Source of the DNA: Rhizobium leucaenae USDA 9039
Lineage (GTDB): Bacteria; Pseudomonadota; Alphaproteobacteria; Rhizobiales; Rhizobiaceae
Reading direction: 5' to 3'
Assembly (NCBI RefSeq): GCF_000426285.1
Contig: NZ_AUFB01000002.1
Location: 310,001 to 374,000 of the forward strand
Length of the DNA: 64,000 nucleotides
The notes under the pieces were generated by a model. The model had not been told where the DNA came from. It worked only from the letters and a program-made list of their open reading frames with translations, and did not search any database. The stretch's first letter is position 1; each line of letters opens with the position of its first letter. Shown piece after piece: positions 53,264 through 61,214 of the stretch. Made by a program: the position numbers and the translations under genes.

Positions 53264-53965
53264 TCAGTGGGCGTCGGCCTGAGCGTTGACTTGCCATCCA
53301 TTCACCCAGATCTGCCTCAATCCATCGCCTTTGCCCTTGAACCACAATCCCGTCGCCTCGCAGCCTTCGATCCGGTCGCTGCGAAAATTACGGATGGCCT
53401 GGCGCAGCTCGCACCAGGCGACGATATTGGCGGTCTCGGAATAATAGATGAGGGCAATGGGGCGGATGATGCGCTCGGTGGCGCGGCCCAGTTCGTCGCG
53501 GTAGGAGAGATCCAGTTTCTCTTCGTCGCGGATGGCCCGGCGCACTAGAGCGAGGTCGATGGCGGCGGCCGAAGGTGCGGCAAAACCCCAGGCGTGCAAT
53601 GCATTGGCATCGAGTGTCTGGCGAAGCGGCGGCGGCACGGCGCCGGCGATCTTGGCACTGACGCGCTTGGCCGCGAGCTTCAGCTCGTGGTCCCCCGTGC
53701 GTTCCAAGAGCGCCAGCGACAGTACGATTGCCTCCATCTCCTCGATCGAAAACATCAGCGGCGGCAGATCGAAACCGGGGCGCAGGATATAACCGATGCC
53801 GCGCCCTCCTTCGATCGGCACGCGCATCGCCTGCAGCGCCACGATGTCGCGATAGACGGAGCGCACCGTCACCTCCAGCCGCTCGGCAATGACAGCCGCC
53901 GTCACCGGCTTTTTCGCCAGCCGCAGGATCTGGATGATCTCGAACAGGCGCGACGCCTTGCGCAT
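53264..53965 (-). CDS. YafY/WYL-family transcriptional regulator
   Basis: A 233-residue regulator with a helix-turn-helix at about residues 1-60 (KPVTAAVIAERLEVTVRSVYRD) and a WYL domain (about 135-220, with RPIALIYYSETANIVAWCEL) that binds an unknown ligand. ATG 53965 gives MRKASRLFEII, which is the usual start; a longer frame to 54088 would overlap the LysE promoter. It is divergent to the LysE-family exporter at 54094 and is its most likely controller. Confidence 0.87.
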   Translation of the reverse strand: MRKASRLFEIIQILRLAKKPVTAAVIAERLEVTVRSVYRDIVALQAMRVPIEGGRGIGYILRPGFDLPPLMFSIEEMEAIVLSLALLERTGDHELKLAAKRVSAKIAGAVPPPLRQTLDANALHAWGFAAPSAAAIDLALVRRAIRDEEKLDLSYRDELGRATERIIRPIALIYYSETANIVAWCELRQAIRNFRSDRIEGCEATGLWFKGKGDGLRQIWVNGWQVNAQADAH

Positions 53966-54093
53966 TTCACCCTCTCGATTTGAAGGCTCCTGACAATACC
54001 CTGTCAGTTGGGCTGATCTATAAAACTGCCTATTGGATTGAAAATCAACAGATTCCTCTGCGAGGCATTCGCAGAGAATGATAGGCAACTGAC

Positions 54094-54729
54094 ATGGACT
54101 ATAGCGAAAATCTCTGGATCTTTTTTCTCCTCCTCTTCGGCATCATCATCGTGCCGGGCATGGATATGCTCTTTGTGCTCGCCAATGCACTGACCGGCGG
54201 CCGCAATAGGGGATTGGCCGCCACCGGCGGCATCATGCTCGGCGGCGTGGTGCATTCGCTGAACGGCGCGCTTGGCGTCGGTCTGCTGATGCACTTCGTG
54301 CCGATCCTCTTCAATCCGCTGCTCGTTGCCGGCGCCGCCTACATGGCCTTCATCGGCATCACGCTGATGCGCAGTTCGATCACCGTCGGCCACGGTGGAC
54401 CGGCCGGCAGTCGCTCCACCTGGCGGGCCTTTCGCCAGGGAGCGGTGACCTGCATGATGAATCCCAAGGCCTACCTCTTCGTGTTCGCGGTCTATCCGCA
54501 GTTTCTGAAGCCGGATTACGGCCCGATCTGGATACAGGCCACCATCATGGGCCTGATGACCGTTGCCACGCAATTTGCCGTCTACGGCGGGCTTGCGGTC
54601 ACCGCCGGACGCAGCCGCGATCTGCTGGTCGCCAATCCAGGGGCGACCGCTTTTGCTGGCCGCGCCGCCGGTCTGCTGCTGTTCGCGGTTTCGGTCTTTA
54701 CCGTCTGGGAAGGGTGGAGGACGGCGTGA
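54094..54729 (+). CDS. LysE/RhtB-family amino-acid exporter
   Basis: A 211-residue inner-membrane translocator. The helix-1 signature, VPGMDMLFVLANALTGGRNRG, has the family's P-G-P/M-x-x-x-x-x-x-x-x-G pattern. GGVVHSLNGALGVGLLM, AGAAYMAFIGITLM and GAVTCMMNPKAYLFVFAVYP (with the NPK motif) are also seen. These proteins export amino acids or related metabolites. It is divergent to the WYL regulator; no ribosome site is strong. Confidence 0.88.
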   Translation: MDYSENLWIFFLLLFGIIIVPGMDMLFVLANALTGGRNRGLAATGGIMLGGVVHSLNGALGVGLLMHFVPILFNPLLVAGAAYMAFIGITLMRSSITVGHGGPAGSRSTWRAFRQGAVTCMMNPKAYLFVFAVYPQFLKPDYGPIWIQATIMGLMTVATQFAVYGGLAVTAGRSRDLLVANPGATAFAGRAAGLLLFAVSVFTVWEGWRTA

Positions 54730-54889
54730 TTCTCGATGCAAAATCTGGTACATGTCTGAAATATGACGCTGATTTTGCTCAGCTCTCACCACTTTGTGAC
54801 TTCATTGCCGGCGCGGAAACCGGCAAATATGTGGGCCGTGACAACGCGCCGGCCGCATTTGCGGTCCTGATCACGTAGGAGAGAGATAA

Positions 54890-55333
54890 ATGAAATGGAA
54901 AGCGATTGTGGCTGCGACGGTTTTTGCCGGTGTCGCCTTTGGTTCCGTTATTGCGGCCGATGGCACGCATGATTCCCGTATAGCCGTGATGAAGAAGGTC
55001 GGCGGTGCTGCCGGCGCTCTCGGCGCCATCGCCAAGGGCGACAAGCCCTATGACGCCGATGTCGTCAAGGCAGCGCTGCAGACGATCGCCGAGAATGCCA
55101 AGGCTTTCCCTGAGCATTTTGGCCCGAACAGCGACAAAACCGATGCCGAGGTCAATCCGAAGATTTGGGATAACTTCGATGACTTCAAGGCCAAGGCTGC
55201 CAAACTTTCCAACAACGCCGAAGTCGCACTTGCGCAGCTCCCGGCCGACCAGGCTGGCGTTGGCGCTACGCTGAAGACTTTGGGCAGCGATTGCGGCGCC
55301 TGTCATCAGGCCTACCGCATCAAGAAGGACTAA
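54890..55333 (+). CDS. Cytochrome c, class II (c556/c-prime-like)
   Basis: A 147-residue periplasmic monohaem cytochrome. A signal peptide ends about residue 22 (MKWKAIVAATVFAGVAFGSV), and the haem-binding motif CGACH (135-139) is near the C-terminus, as in class II cytochromes. RIAVMKKVGGA provides the likely Met axial ligand near residue 33. A four-helix bundle is predicted. GAGAGAGATAA precedes the start. It precedes a di-haem cytochrome with 108 bases between them. Confidence 0.9.
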   Translation: MKWKAIVAATVFAGVAFGSVIAADGTHDSRIAVMKKVGGAAGALGAIAKGDKPYDADVVKAALQTIAENAKAFPEHFGPNSDKTDAEVNPKIWDNFDDFKAKAAKLSNNAEVALAQLPADQAGVGATLKTLGSDCGACHQAYRIKKD

Positions 55334-55441
55334 GCGGTCGGCCGGCATTGTCCGAAATCAATTGAAGCATCCGCATCGGCTTTGCCGCCGGTGCGGATTT
55401 TAGTATTTCTCGATGCACGCTGAATACGGGGAGTGCGAGGC

Positions 55442-56356
55442 ATGGTTGCGCGATTTGTCCGGTGGCTGCTCTGTCTTATCGGCCTCGCCATCTTGGGCTT
55501 CGGCACTTTCTATGTCGTCACCGCGCCATCGCCCTTGCCGGCGAGCCATTGGGCGAACCTCGGCGATCCCGATATCAAGAACGGCGAACAGGTGTTCTGG
55601 GCCGGCGGCTGCACGAGCTGTCATGCCGCGCCGGGTGCCAAGGGCGATGCCAAACTGGTTCTGTCGGGTGGCCTGGCGCTGAATAGTCCCTTCGGCACGT
55701 TCCATGTTCCGAATATCTCGCCGGATGAAAAGGCCGGCCTTGGCGGTTGGACGCTTGCGGAGTTCGGCAATGCGATGAAGCGCGGCGTCGGCAAAAACGG
55801 CGAGCACCTTTATCCGGCGTTCCCCTATGGCTCGTACACCCGCATGAGCGACAAGGACATTAACGACCTCTGGGGTTTCCTGAAGACATTGCCGAAGAGC
55901 GACAACGTCGCGCCACCGCATGAGCTGCCGTTCCCCTTCGATATCAGGCTGGCGCTCGGCGGCTGGAAGTTCCTCTATTTCAACGATCAGCCACGCGTTG
56001 TCATCGCCAATGCCGACGACAAGATCAAGCGCGGCCAATATTTGGTGGAAGGCCCCGGCCATTGCGGCGAGTGCCACACTCCGCGCGACGGGCTCGGCGG
56101 CTTTCTGAGGGACCAGTGGCTGGCCGGCGCGCCGAACCCGGAAGGCAAGGGCCGTATCCCCGACATTACCCCCGGCTCGAAGTCAATGGCGGGCTGGAGC
56201 GCTGGCGACATCGCCAACTACCTGGAGACCGGCTTTACTCCGGATTTCGATAGTGTCGGCGGCTCCATGACCGAAGTCCAGCAAAACATCGCCCGCCTGC
56301 CGGCCTCGGACCGCGAGGCGATCGCGGCCTACTTGAAGGCGGTGCCGGCGCGGTGA
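55442..56356 (+). CDS. Di-haem cytochrome c
   Basis: A 304-residue protein with an N-terminal membrane anchor (about residues 8-27) and two haem motifs, CTSCH at 57-61 and CGECH at 208-212, each in a separate cytochrome-c domain. MSDKDINDLWGFLKTLP appears in the first domain and ITPGSKSMAGWSAGD in the second. ATG 55442 is chosen because GGGGAG lies eight bases before it; GTG 55433 is only four bases from the same site. It could accept electrons from alcohol or aldehyde dehydrogenases. No partner dehydrogenase is adjacent. Confidence 0.9.
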   Translation: MVARFVRWLLCLIGLAILGFGTFYVVTAPSPLPASHWANLGDPDIKNGEQVFWAGGCTSCHAAPGAKGDAKLVLSGGLALNSPFGTFHVPNISPDEKAGLGGWTLAEFGNAMKRGVGKNGEHLYPAFPYGSYTRMSDKDINDLWGFLKTLPKSDNVAPPHELPFPFDIRLALGGWKFLYFNDQPRVVIANADDKIKRGQYLVEGPGHCGECHTPRDGLGGFLRDQWLAGAPNPEGKGRIPDITPGSKSMAGWSAGDIANYLETGFTPDFDSVGGSMTEVQQNIARLPASDREAIAAYLKAVPAR

Positions 56357-56371
56357 GAAGCAGACGGCTGG

Positions 56372-57151
56372 CTACTTCTCTCGCCGCCGCTTTGCCATAT
56401 AGCGGTGAGTTTCATAGCGGAGCTCGAACATTCCGCCACGCGTGACGATAACCTCCGCAATTGCAGCAAGCAGCGCCTCCCTCCGGTCGTCCGCCAGAAG
56501 CCGGTAGCTTGATAACGTGCGCAGCAGGTCGGTATAGCTTTCAGCACTATGCATGCGGCTCCAGGGATAGGATCGGTGCATTGCCGGTTCGAAATATTCG
56601 GACTCGCCGAGCAGTTTCGCGAAAGCCCCTTCCGGCAAATACCATGCTTCCAACGGCGGACCGGAGAGCGATGGCGCATATCGTGAATAGAGCCGGGCGA
56701 ATTCCGCGGCGAGCGGCGGTGCCGGCGGCGTGGGTACATTTCCAAAGACGGCGAGCGTGCCGCCCGGCGCGAGCTGCTCGGCAGTCTTGGCAAATCGGAC
56801 GTCTGGTGCAACCCAGTGAAAGGACTGGGCCGCCATCACAAGCTTGAACGTTTCGGGCTTACCCGGCCACGCCTCAAAGGTGGTTTCCGCGAAGCGTATA
56901 TGGGGAAATCCCTTGAGATTTTCCCGCGCGATACCGATCAATTCCTTGCCTGGTTCAAGCGCAAGGATGGAAAAGGCGCGGCGCGCAAAGCCCTGAGTTG
57001 CTTGTCCGGTGCCACAGCCAATCTCAAGGATCGCACCCCCGCCGTCCAGACCAGCGAATGCGGCAATGTCATCGAAGAGTGCTTCGGGATAGGTCGGACG
57101 AACGCCGCCATAAAGGGCTGCGACGTCGTCAAAAGTGAACCGCTGTTCCAA
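56372..57151 (-). CDS. Class I SAM-dependent methyltransferase
   Basis: A 259-residue methyltransferase with the SAM loop ILEIGCGTGQATQGFARRA near residue 43, FAETTFEAWP and MAAQSFHWVAPDVRF. The start is probably TTG 57151: GGAGGATACGTC precedes it and MEQRFTFDDVAALYG follows, while upstream in-frame ATGs would add a long, non-family tail read through a non-coding stretch. The substrate is unknown. It lies 105 bases from, and head to head with, the C39-like gene. Confidence 0.82.
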   Translation of the reverse strand: MEQRFTFDDVAALYGGVRPTYPEALFDDIAAFAGLDGGGAILEIGCGTGQATQGFARRAFSILALEPGKELIGIARENLKGFPHIRFAETTFEAWPGKPETFKLVMAAQSFHWVAPDVRFAKTAEQLAPGGTLAVFGNVPTPPAPPLAAEFARLYSRYAPSLSGPPLEAWYLPEGAFAKLLGESEYFEPAMHRSYPWSRMHSAESYTDLLRTLSSYRLLADDRREALLAAIAEVIVTRGGMFELRYETHRYMAKRRREK

Positions 57152-57256
57152 GACGTATCCTCCGCTGAGATCCAGATGGGAGGCCTTTTTTCTAGCGCAT
57201 TTCAGTTGAACTTTACAGCGCAACCGATTTCGGTTGCAGGGCAGGAGCGGGCGATC

Positions 57257-57883
57257 ATGGACGGAATGGCAGAGCGCGGAATTCCTTATTTCAGCCAATG
57301 GGAGACGCCCGACATGACGCTGGCGGTGCTGGCGGAAGGGGCGCAGGCGGCATTGCTGAAAGACCCGCTTTGGGCAGGCTCGGGAGCTGGGAATATCGAG
57401 GATTACGCCCGCTGGGCCGGCAATCTCTGTGGCATGGCCTGCCTGAAAATGGTTCTTGCCGCGCGTACGGGGAAAATCGTGCCGACCGTGGATCTTGCAT
57501 TGGCGTGCAAGGATTTTGGCGGCTATGTCGAAGAGCCTGATGGTAAGATCAAGGGGCTGATCTATGCGCCCTTCATTCCCTTCGTCAAAGATCGCTTCGG
57601 GCTGAACGCCAGGGTCGTCACCGGGATTTCCGTCGCGGACATCGGCCAAATTCTGACGCAATCGGAATTCTTCATCGCGTCCGTTCACCACTCCATCCGC
57701 TGGTCGGACACCGAACCGCCGTCGAAGGGCGGACATCTTGTCCTTGTGACGGTGGCTAACTCAAACACGATCCGTTTCCACAACCCTTCCGGTCACGAGG
57801 CTGCAACCCGAGAAAACGTGGAAATGCCGCTGGAGACATTCGACCGGTTTTTCGCTGGGCGCGGGATCGCCATCGATCGCTGA
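57257..57883 (+). CDS. C39-family peptidase-like protein
   Basis: A 208-residue protein with a peptidase C39-like core. The likely catalytic Cys is in NLCGMACLKM (about residue 54-58), and the histidine is in KGGHLVLVTV (about 158), followed by the Asn/Asp position in FHNPSGH. No signal peptide, ABC partner or lantibiotic precursor is nearby, so a stand-alone cytoplasmic protease or transglutaminase-like activity is inferred. ATG 57257 follows GCAGGAG. It diverges from the TTG-started methyltransferase. Confidence 0.7.
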   Translation: MDGMAERGIPYFSQWETPDMTLAVLAEGAQAALLKDPLWAGSGAGNIEDYARWAGNLCGMACLKMVLAARTGKIVPTVDLALACKDFGGYVEEPDGKIKGLIYAPFIPFVKDRFGLNARVVTGISVADIGQILTQSEFFIASVHHSIRWSDTEPPSKGGHLVLVTVANSNTIRFHNPSGHEAATRENVEMPLETFDRFFAGRGIAIDR

Positions 57884-57920
57884 CGATAGGAAGGTCAACG
57901 GCGATCCCGGCGAGCCGTTC

Positions 57921-58409
57921 TCATGCAAGCGCCTGCAGATAGCGCATGCCAGTGACCGGGCGCGGCTTGAAATCCATTTGCTCGTAGAAGCGGTGTGCCT
58001 GGACATTGCCGGTCGCGGCGCTGACGGAGAGATAGCCGCAGCCGGCCTTGCGGGCGATGTCGCGAGCCCGGTTGACGAGATGTTGGCCGATGCCATGGCC
58101 GCGATGGCCGTCGCGCACGAAGAGATGGTGCAGGTCCATGCCGCGTTGACCTTCCTGTGCCCGATAGAGCGGCACCAGAATGGCGTAGCCGATCAGCCCG
58201 TTTTCGCCTTCCGCCACCAGCGCGGTGATCCATGGCACCGGGCCGAAGAGATCGCGTTCGAGCTGTTCCGGGGTCGTTGCCGAAGGATCGCCATGATGGG
58301 CGGCAAGCAGCCGGATCATGTCGTTCAACTCCGGCAAATCGCGCGGATGCGCATGGCGGATGGTGATGACAGGCGGGCGGAGAAGTGAGATTTCGCTATC
58401 GTCCAGCAT
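57921..58409 (-). CDS. GNAT-family N-acetyltransferase
   Basis: A 162-residue acetyltransferase. The acetyl-CoA-binding motif is LHHLFVRDGHRGHGIGQHL near residue 92, with the R/Q-x-x-G-x-G/A pattern; SVSAATGNVQAHRFYEQMDF, a typical late segment, follows. VTIRHAHPRDLPELNDMIR begins the domain. The acceptor (amine or small molecule) is unknown. A strong hairpin at 58456-58484 lies 47 bases upstream of its start. Confidence 0.87.
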   Translation of the reverse strand: MLDDSEISLLRPPVITIRHAHPRDLPELNDMIRLLAAHHGDPSATTPEQLERDLFGPVPWITALVAEGENGLIGYAILVPLYRAQEGQRGMDLHHLFVRDGHRGHGIGQHLVNRARDIARKAGCGYLSVSAATGNVQAHRFYEQMDFKPRPVTGMRYLQALA

Positions 58410-58455
58410 GAGGTCCTGCGTCCTTTTCGAATATGCCGTCAGGACGCTGCCGATA

Positions 58456-58484
58456 CAACAAAGCCGCCTGACGGCGGCTTGTTG
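58456..58484. ncRNA. Orphan hairpin, possible sRNA terminator or 5'-UTR element
   Basis: Arms 58456-58468 and 58473-58484 pair over 12 bases with one bulged A; the loop is TGAC. Read on the minus strand it is followed by TTTGTTGTAT, like a terminator or an element ahead of the GNAT gene. No gene ends here, so it is unexplained. Confidence 0.3.
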
Positions 58485-58699
58485 ACAATATGATCTGTCC
58501 GGCCGCCCCTTACAGGTACAGCCAAAAATACGAGCGATTATGGAGCGCGTGCGTGATCATGGGCGCATAGATGATCTGGAATGGCGGATTTGTCAATGGG
58601 GAGAGTCGATGCTCTCTGATCCAGGCCATGATCCAACAAGATCGCCATGTCTATCGCAGCCGCGCATCGCTGATGCGTGGCTTGTCTCTTAACAGCAAT

Positions 58700-58723
58700 T
58701 ATAATATACCCCCCTATATTATA
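58700..58723. promoter_or_regulatory. DmeR/RcnR-type operator upstream of dmeR
   Basis: TATAATATA at 58700-58708 and TATATTATA at 58715-58723 are perfect 9-base inverted arms around CCCCCC. The G/C tract flanked by AT-rich inverted arms is the recognised design of RcnR/DmeR/FrmR-type operators. It lies 13 bases before the dmeR ATG, so binding there would block transcription or translation. Confidence 0.8.
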
Positions 58724-58735
58724 ATCGAGGCCGAC

Positions 58736-59008
58736 ATGTCCCATACCGTCCGTGAGCAAGCCAAGCTTCTTTCCCGCATCCGTCGCCTCAAGGGGCAGAT
58801 GGAGGCGGTGGAGAGAGCGTTGGAGGCTGAGCGGCCCTGTGGGGAAATCTTGCAGCTTCTCGCTTCCATCCGCGGCGCCCTGACAGGACTGACCGGCGAG
58901 ATACTGGAAGATCATCTGCAGGAGCATGTGCTCCACGCCGAAAGCGAACAGGCCCGCCGCCAGGCGGTCGACGAAATATCCGATGTGCTGAAGACCTATC
59001 TGCGCTGA
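58736..59008 (+). CDS. dmeR: DmeR metal-sensing repressor (RcnR/FrmR family)
   Basis: A 90-residue all-helical repressor of the RcnR/CsoR/FrmR family. Ligand positions match those of the Ni/Co sensor RcnR: H3, C35 in ERPCGEI, H60 and H64 in DHLQEHVLH. This favours cobalt/nickel sensing over copper (CsoR) or formaldehyde (FrmR). It represses dmeF, 37 bases downstream, and its own promoter through the 58700-58723 site. Confidence 0.93.
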   Translation: MSHTVREQAKLLSRIRRLKGQMEAVERALEAERPCGEILQLLASIRGALTGLTGEILEDHLQEHVLHAESEQARRQAVDEISDVLKTYLR

Positions 59009-59045
59009 TCAGAGGCATCGAGATATCCAACGGGAGACTGATGTT

Positions 59046-60014
59046 ATGAGTACTTCTTCGGATGCGTTGACGCATAGCCATTTGTTTCTGGGCTCCGCTC
59101 ATCACCGCAATGAGCGCCGCATCTGGCTGGTCATCGCGCTGACGACAGTGATGATGGTGATCGAAATCGGCGCCGGCACGCTCTACGGCTCGATGGCGCT
59201 GGTCGCCGATGGCTGGCACATGTCGACGCATGCCAGTGCCATGCTGATTTCCGCATTGGCCTATCTCTATGCCCGTCGCCATGCCCATAATTCGCGCTTC
59301 ACCTTCGGCACCGGGAAACTTGGCGATCTCGCCGGCTTCGCCAGCGCGATCATTCTTGCCGTGATCGCGTTGCTGATGGCTTGGGAAAGCCTGCTGCGCT
59401 TGCAGAATCCGGTGGCGATCAATTTCCGCGAGGCGATCGCCATTGCCGCGGTCGGCCTCCTCGTCAATCTCGTCAGCGCATGGCTGCTGCGCGACGATCA
59501 CGACCACCATCATGGACACTCCCACGCGCATGGACATGATCATCACCATGCGCACGACCACCACCACGATCATGATCATGGCGGCAAGGACAACAATCTG
59601 CGCTCGGCCTATGTCCACGTCATCGCCGACGCCATGACCTCGGTTCTGGCCATTGTCGCCCTCCTGCTCGGCAGCCGCTTCGGCTGGACTTTCCTTGATC
59701 CCCTGATGGGCATTGTCGGCGGCCTGGTGATCCTGCAATGGTCCTGGAGCCTTCTGCGTGCCTCGGGCGCAATCCTGCTCGACTTTATTCCGCCGGGCGA
59801 GGAACTGCCGGACGAAATCCGCGAAGTCATCGAGAAGGATGCTGACCGCATCACCGACCTGCATGTCTGGCAGGTCGGCCCCGGCCATCATGCGGCGATC
59901 GTTGCGGTCGTAACACCGGAGCCGCGCGATCCCGCCTTCTACAAGGCGCGGCTAGCCGCTATTCACGAACTGTCGCATGTTACCGTTGAAGTCACGGTTA
60001 AAAAGGCAGCATAA
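59046..60014 (+). CDS. dmeF: DmeF cation-diffusion-facilitator metal exporter
   Basis: A 322-residue membrane antiporter exporting divalent cobalt and nickel. It has six helices, with the CDF Asp/His signatures MALVADGWHMSTHASAMLIS in helix 2 and VHVIADAMTSVLAIVALLLG in helix 5, and a C-terminal cytoplasmic domain ending HELSHVTVEVTV. A His/Asp-rich loop at about residues 155-180 (repeated DH, HGHSHAHGHDHHHAH) between helices 4 and 5 is typical of DmeF. It is co-transcribed with dmeR. Confidence 0.93.
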   Translation: MSTSSDALTHSHLFLGSAHHRNERRIWLVIALTTVMMVIEIGAGTLYGSMALVADGWHMSTHASAMLISALAYLYARRHAHNSRFTFGTGKLGDLAGFASAIILAVIALLMAWESLLRLQNPVAINFREAIAIAAVGLLVNLVSAWLLRDDHDHHHGHSHAHGHDHHHAHDHHHDHDHGGKDNNLRSAYVHVIADAMTSVLAIVALLLGSRFGWTFLDPLMGIVGGLVILQWSWSLLRASGAILLDFIPPGEELPDEIREVIEKDADRITDLHVWQVGPGHHAAIVAVVTPEPRDPAFYKARLAAIHELSHVTVEVTVKKAA

Positions 60015-60099
60015 CCTCCGATGGAAACTGCTTGCGTCAGAGGCTTGCCATATTCCTCGCTTAGCTCAGAATCCGGCTGATTCCGCTGGAGGCTTCCAT

Positions 60100-61125
60100 A
60101 TGCCCATATCGCTTACCCGCCGCCGCCTCTTGGCAGGCTCGGCGCTGCTTTTCCCCGCTCTGACATTTGGGCCAAAAGCCCTGTTTGCGCAGAATGCCAG
60201 CGCCAACAAGAGCCCCGACGCGACAGCTCCCGCGCCCGACGCATCCGATACCCAGGATAATTCCGCGGCACCTGATAACGGTCAGGACATGGATGAGGAT
60301 CAGGGTCCCGACAATTCTCAGTTCACGGATGATGCCGACAAGCAGTTGGCGGATCTTGAAAAGAGAACGGGCGGTCGCCTCGGTGTTTCCGTGCTCGACA
60401 CGGAAACCAATATTTCGCTTGGCTATCGCGAAGCGGAGCGGTTTGCCTTGTGCAGTACCTACAAGGCGCTTGCGGTCGGTTTCGTGCTCGCGCGCGTCGA
60501 TCAGGGTGTCGAAAAGCTCGACCGCCGTGTGACCTATGGCAAGGATGCTGTCGTCACCTATTCGCCGGAGACAGAAAAGCATGCCGGCACCGACGGCATG
60601 ACGATCGCCCAACTCTGCGGTGCTGCAATCACCTTGAGCGACAACACCGCCGGCAATCTGCTGCTCGACAGCTTCGGTGGCCCCGCGGCGCTGACCGCAT
60701 GGCTGCGGACGACCGGCGACACCGAGACCCGGCTCGATCGCAAGGAGCCTGACGTCAACCAGGCGATCAAGGACGACCCGCGCGATACGACGACGCCGGA
60801 TTCCATGCTGGATACGATCGGGCTTTTGACGCTCGGCAATACGCTGTCCGAAACGTCGCGCGATCAATTGTCGAACTGGCTGGTCAACAACACCACGGGC
60901 AATGCCCGCCTGCGCGCCGGTTTGCCGAAGGAATGGAAGGTCGGCGACAAGACCGGTACCGGTCAAAACGGCTCCTACGCCGACGTCGCCGTCATCTCGC
61001 CGACCGACCGCGGCCCAATCCTCGTCACCACCTATGTGGGCGAGGCAACCGCACCCGCAAAGGACGTCGAGGCTGTCTTCGCCGAAGTCGGAAAGATCAT
61101 TGCGGGCATGGTGGGATTAAAATAG
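60100..61125 (+). CDS. bla: Class A beta-lactamase with acidic linker, Tat signal
   Basis: Hydrolyses beta-lactam antibiotics in the periplasm. A twin-arginine signal, LTRRRLLAGSALLFPALTFG, is followed by an unusual Asp/Ser/Ala-rich linker of about 45 residues (33-75) and then the class A catalytic domain. S119 (Ambler 70) is in CSTYKAL with K122; LSDNTAGN is the SDN loop; KEPDVNQ carries Glu-166; DKTGTG is the KTG box. All four motifs are intact, so it should be active; the Cys before Ser-70 has no Cys-238 partner, arguing against the carbapenemase disulfide. A putative bidirectional terminator follows at 61155-61194. Confidence 0.93.
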   Translation: MPISLTRRRLLAGSALLFPALTFGPKALFAQNASANKSPDATAPAPDASDTQDNSAAPDNGQDMDEDQGPDNSQFTDDADKQLADLEKRTGGRLGVSVLDTETNISLGYREAERFALCSTYKALAVGFVLARVDQGVEKLDRRVTYGKDAVVTYSPETEKHAGTDGMTIAQLCGAAITLSDNTAGNLLLDSFGGPAALTAWLRTTGDTETRLDRKEPDVNQAIKDDPRDTTTPDSMLDTIGLLTLGNTLSETSRDQLSNWLVNNTTGNARLRAGLPKEWKVGDKTGTGQNGSYADVAVISPTDRGPILVTTYVGEATAPAKDVEAVFAEVGKIIAGMVGLK

Positions 61126-61154
61126 TAGCATCGTGAAATGTAACAATAAAATCG

Positions 61155-61194
61155 AGGCGATACATTCTCGACGTGAATCAGAATTGTATCGCCT
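61155..61194. terminator. Bidirectional terminator between bla and the hypothetical gene
   Basis: AGGCGATACATTCT at 61155-61168 pairs with AGAATTGTATCGCCT at 61180-61194 (one bulge), a long stem with a GACGTGAA-type loop. It serves two convergent genes. The AT-rich stem base and the flanking TTCATCTCGTTTC give a T-rich tail. Confidence 0.6.
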
Positions 61195-61214
61195 TCATCT
61201 CGTTTCGAGGAAGC

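Larger units (their letters stand above)
58410..58735. other. 326-base gap between GNAT and dmeR genes
   Basis: No credible gene was found. The region contains a strong hairpin at 58456-58484 (CAACAAAGCCGCC paired with GGCGGCTTGTTG) and the dmeR operator at 58700-58723. Both flanking genes point away from it, so it holds two promoters and possibly an sRNA or 5'-UTR structure. Confidence 0.6.

Noticed and set aside
59500..59590. Repetitive CATGACCAC-like bases, possibly a tandem repeat or CRISPR.
   Set aside because: They encode the His/Asp-rich metal loop of DmeF; no regular spacing or unique spacers.
60451..60465. Cys preceding the beta-lactamase active Ser, suggesting a carbapenemase.
   Set aside because: The carbapenemase disulfide needs Cys-238; here the residue after KTG-T is Gly, so no partner exists. 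Many ordinary class A enzymes also have this Cys.
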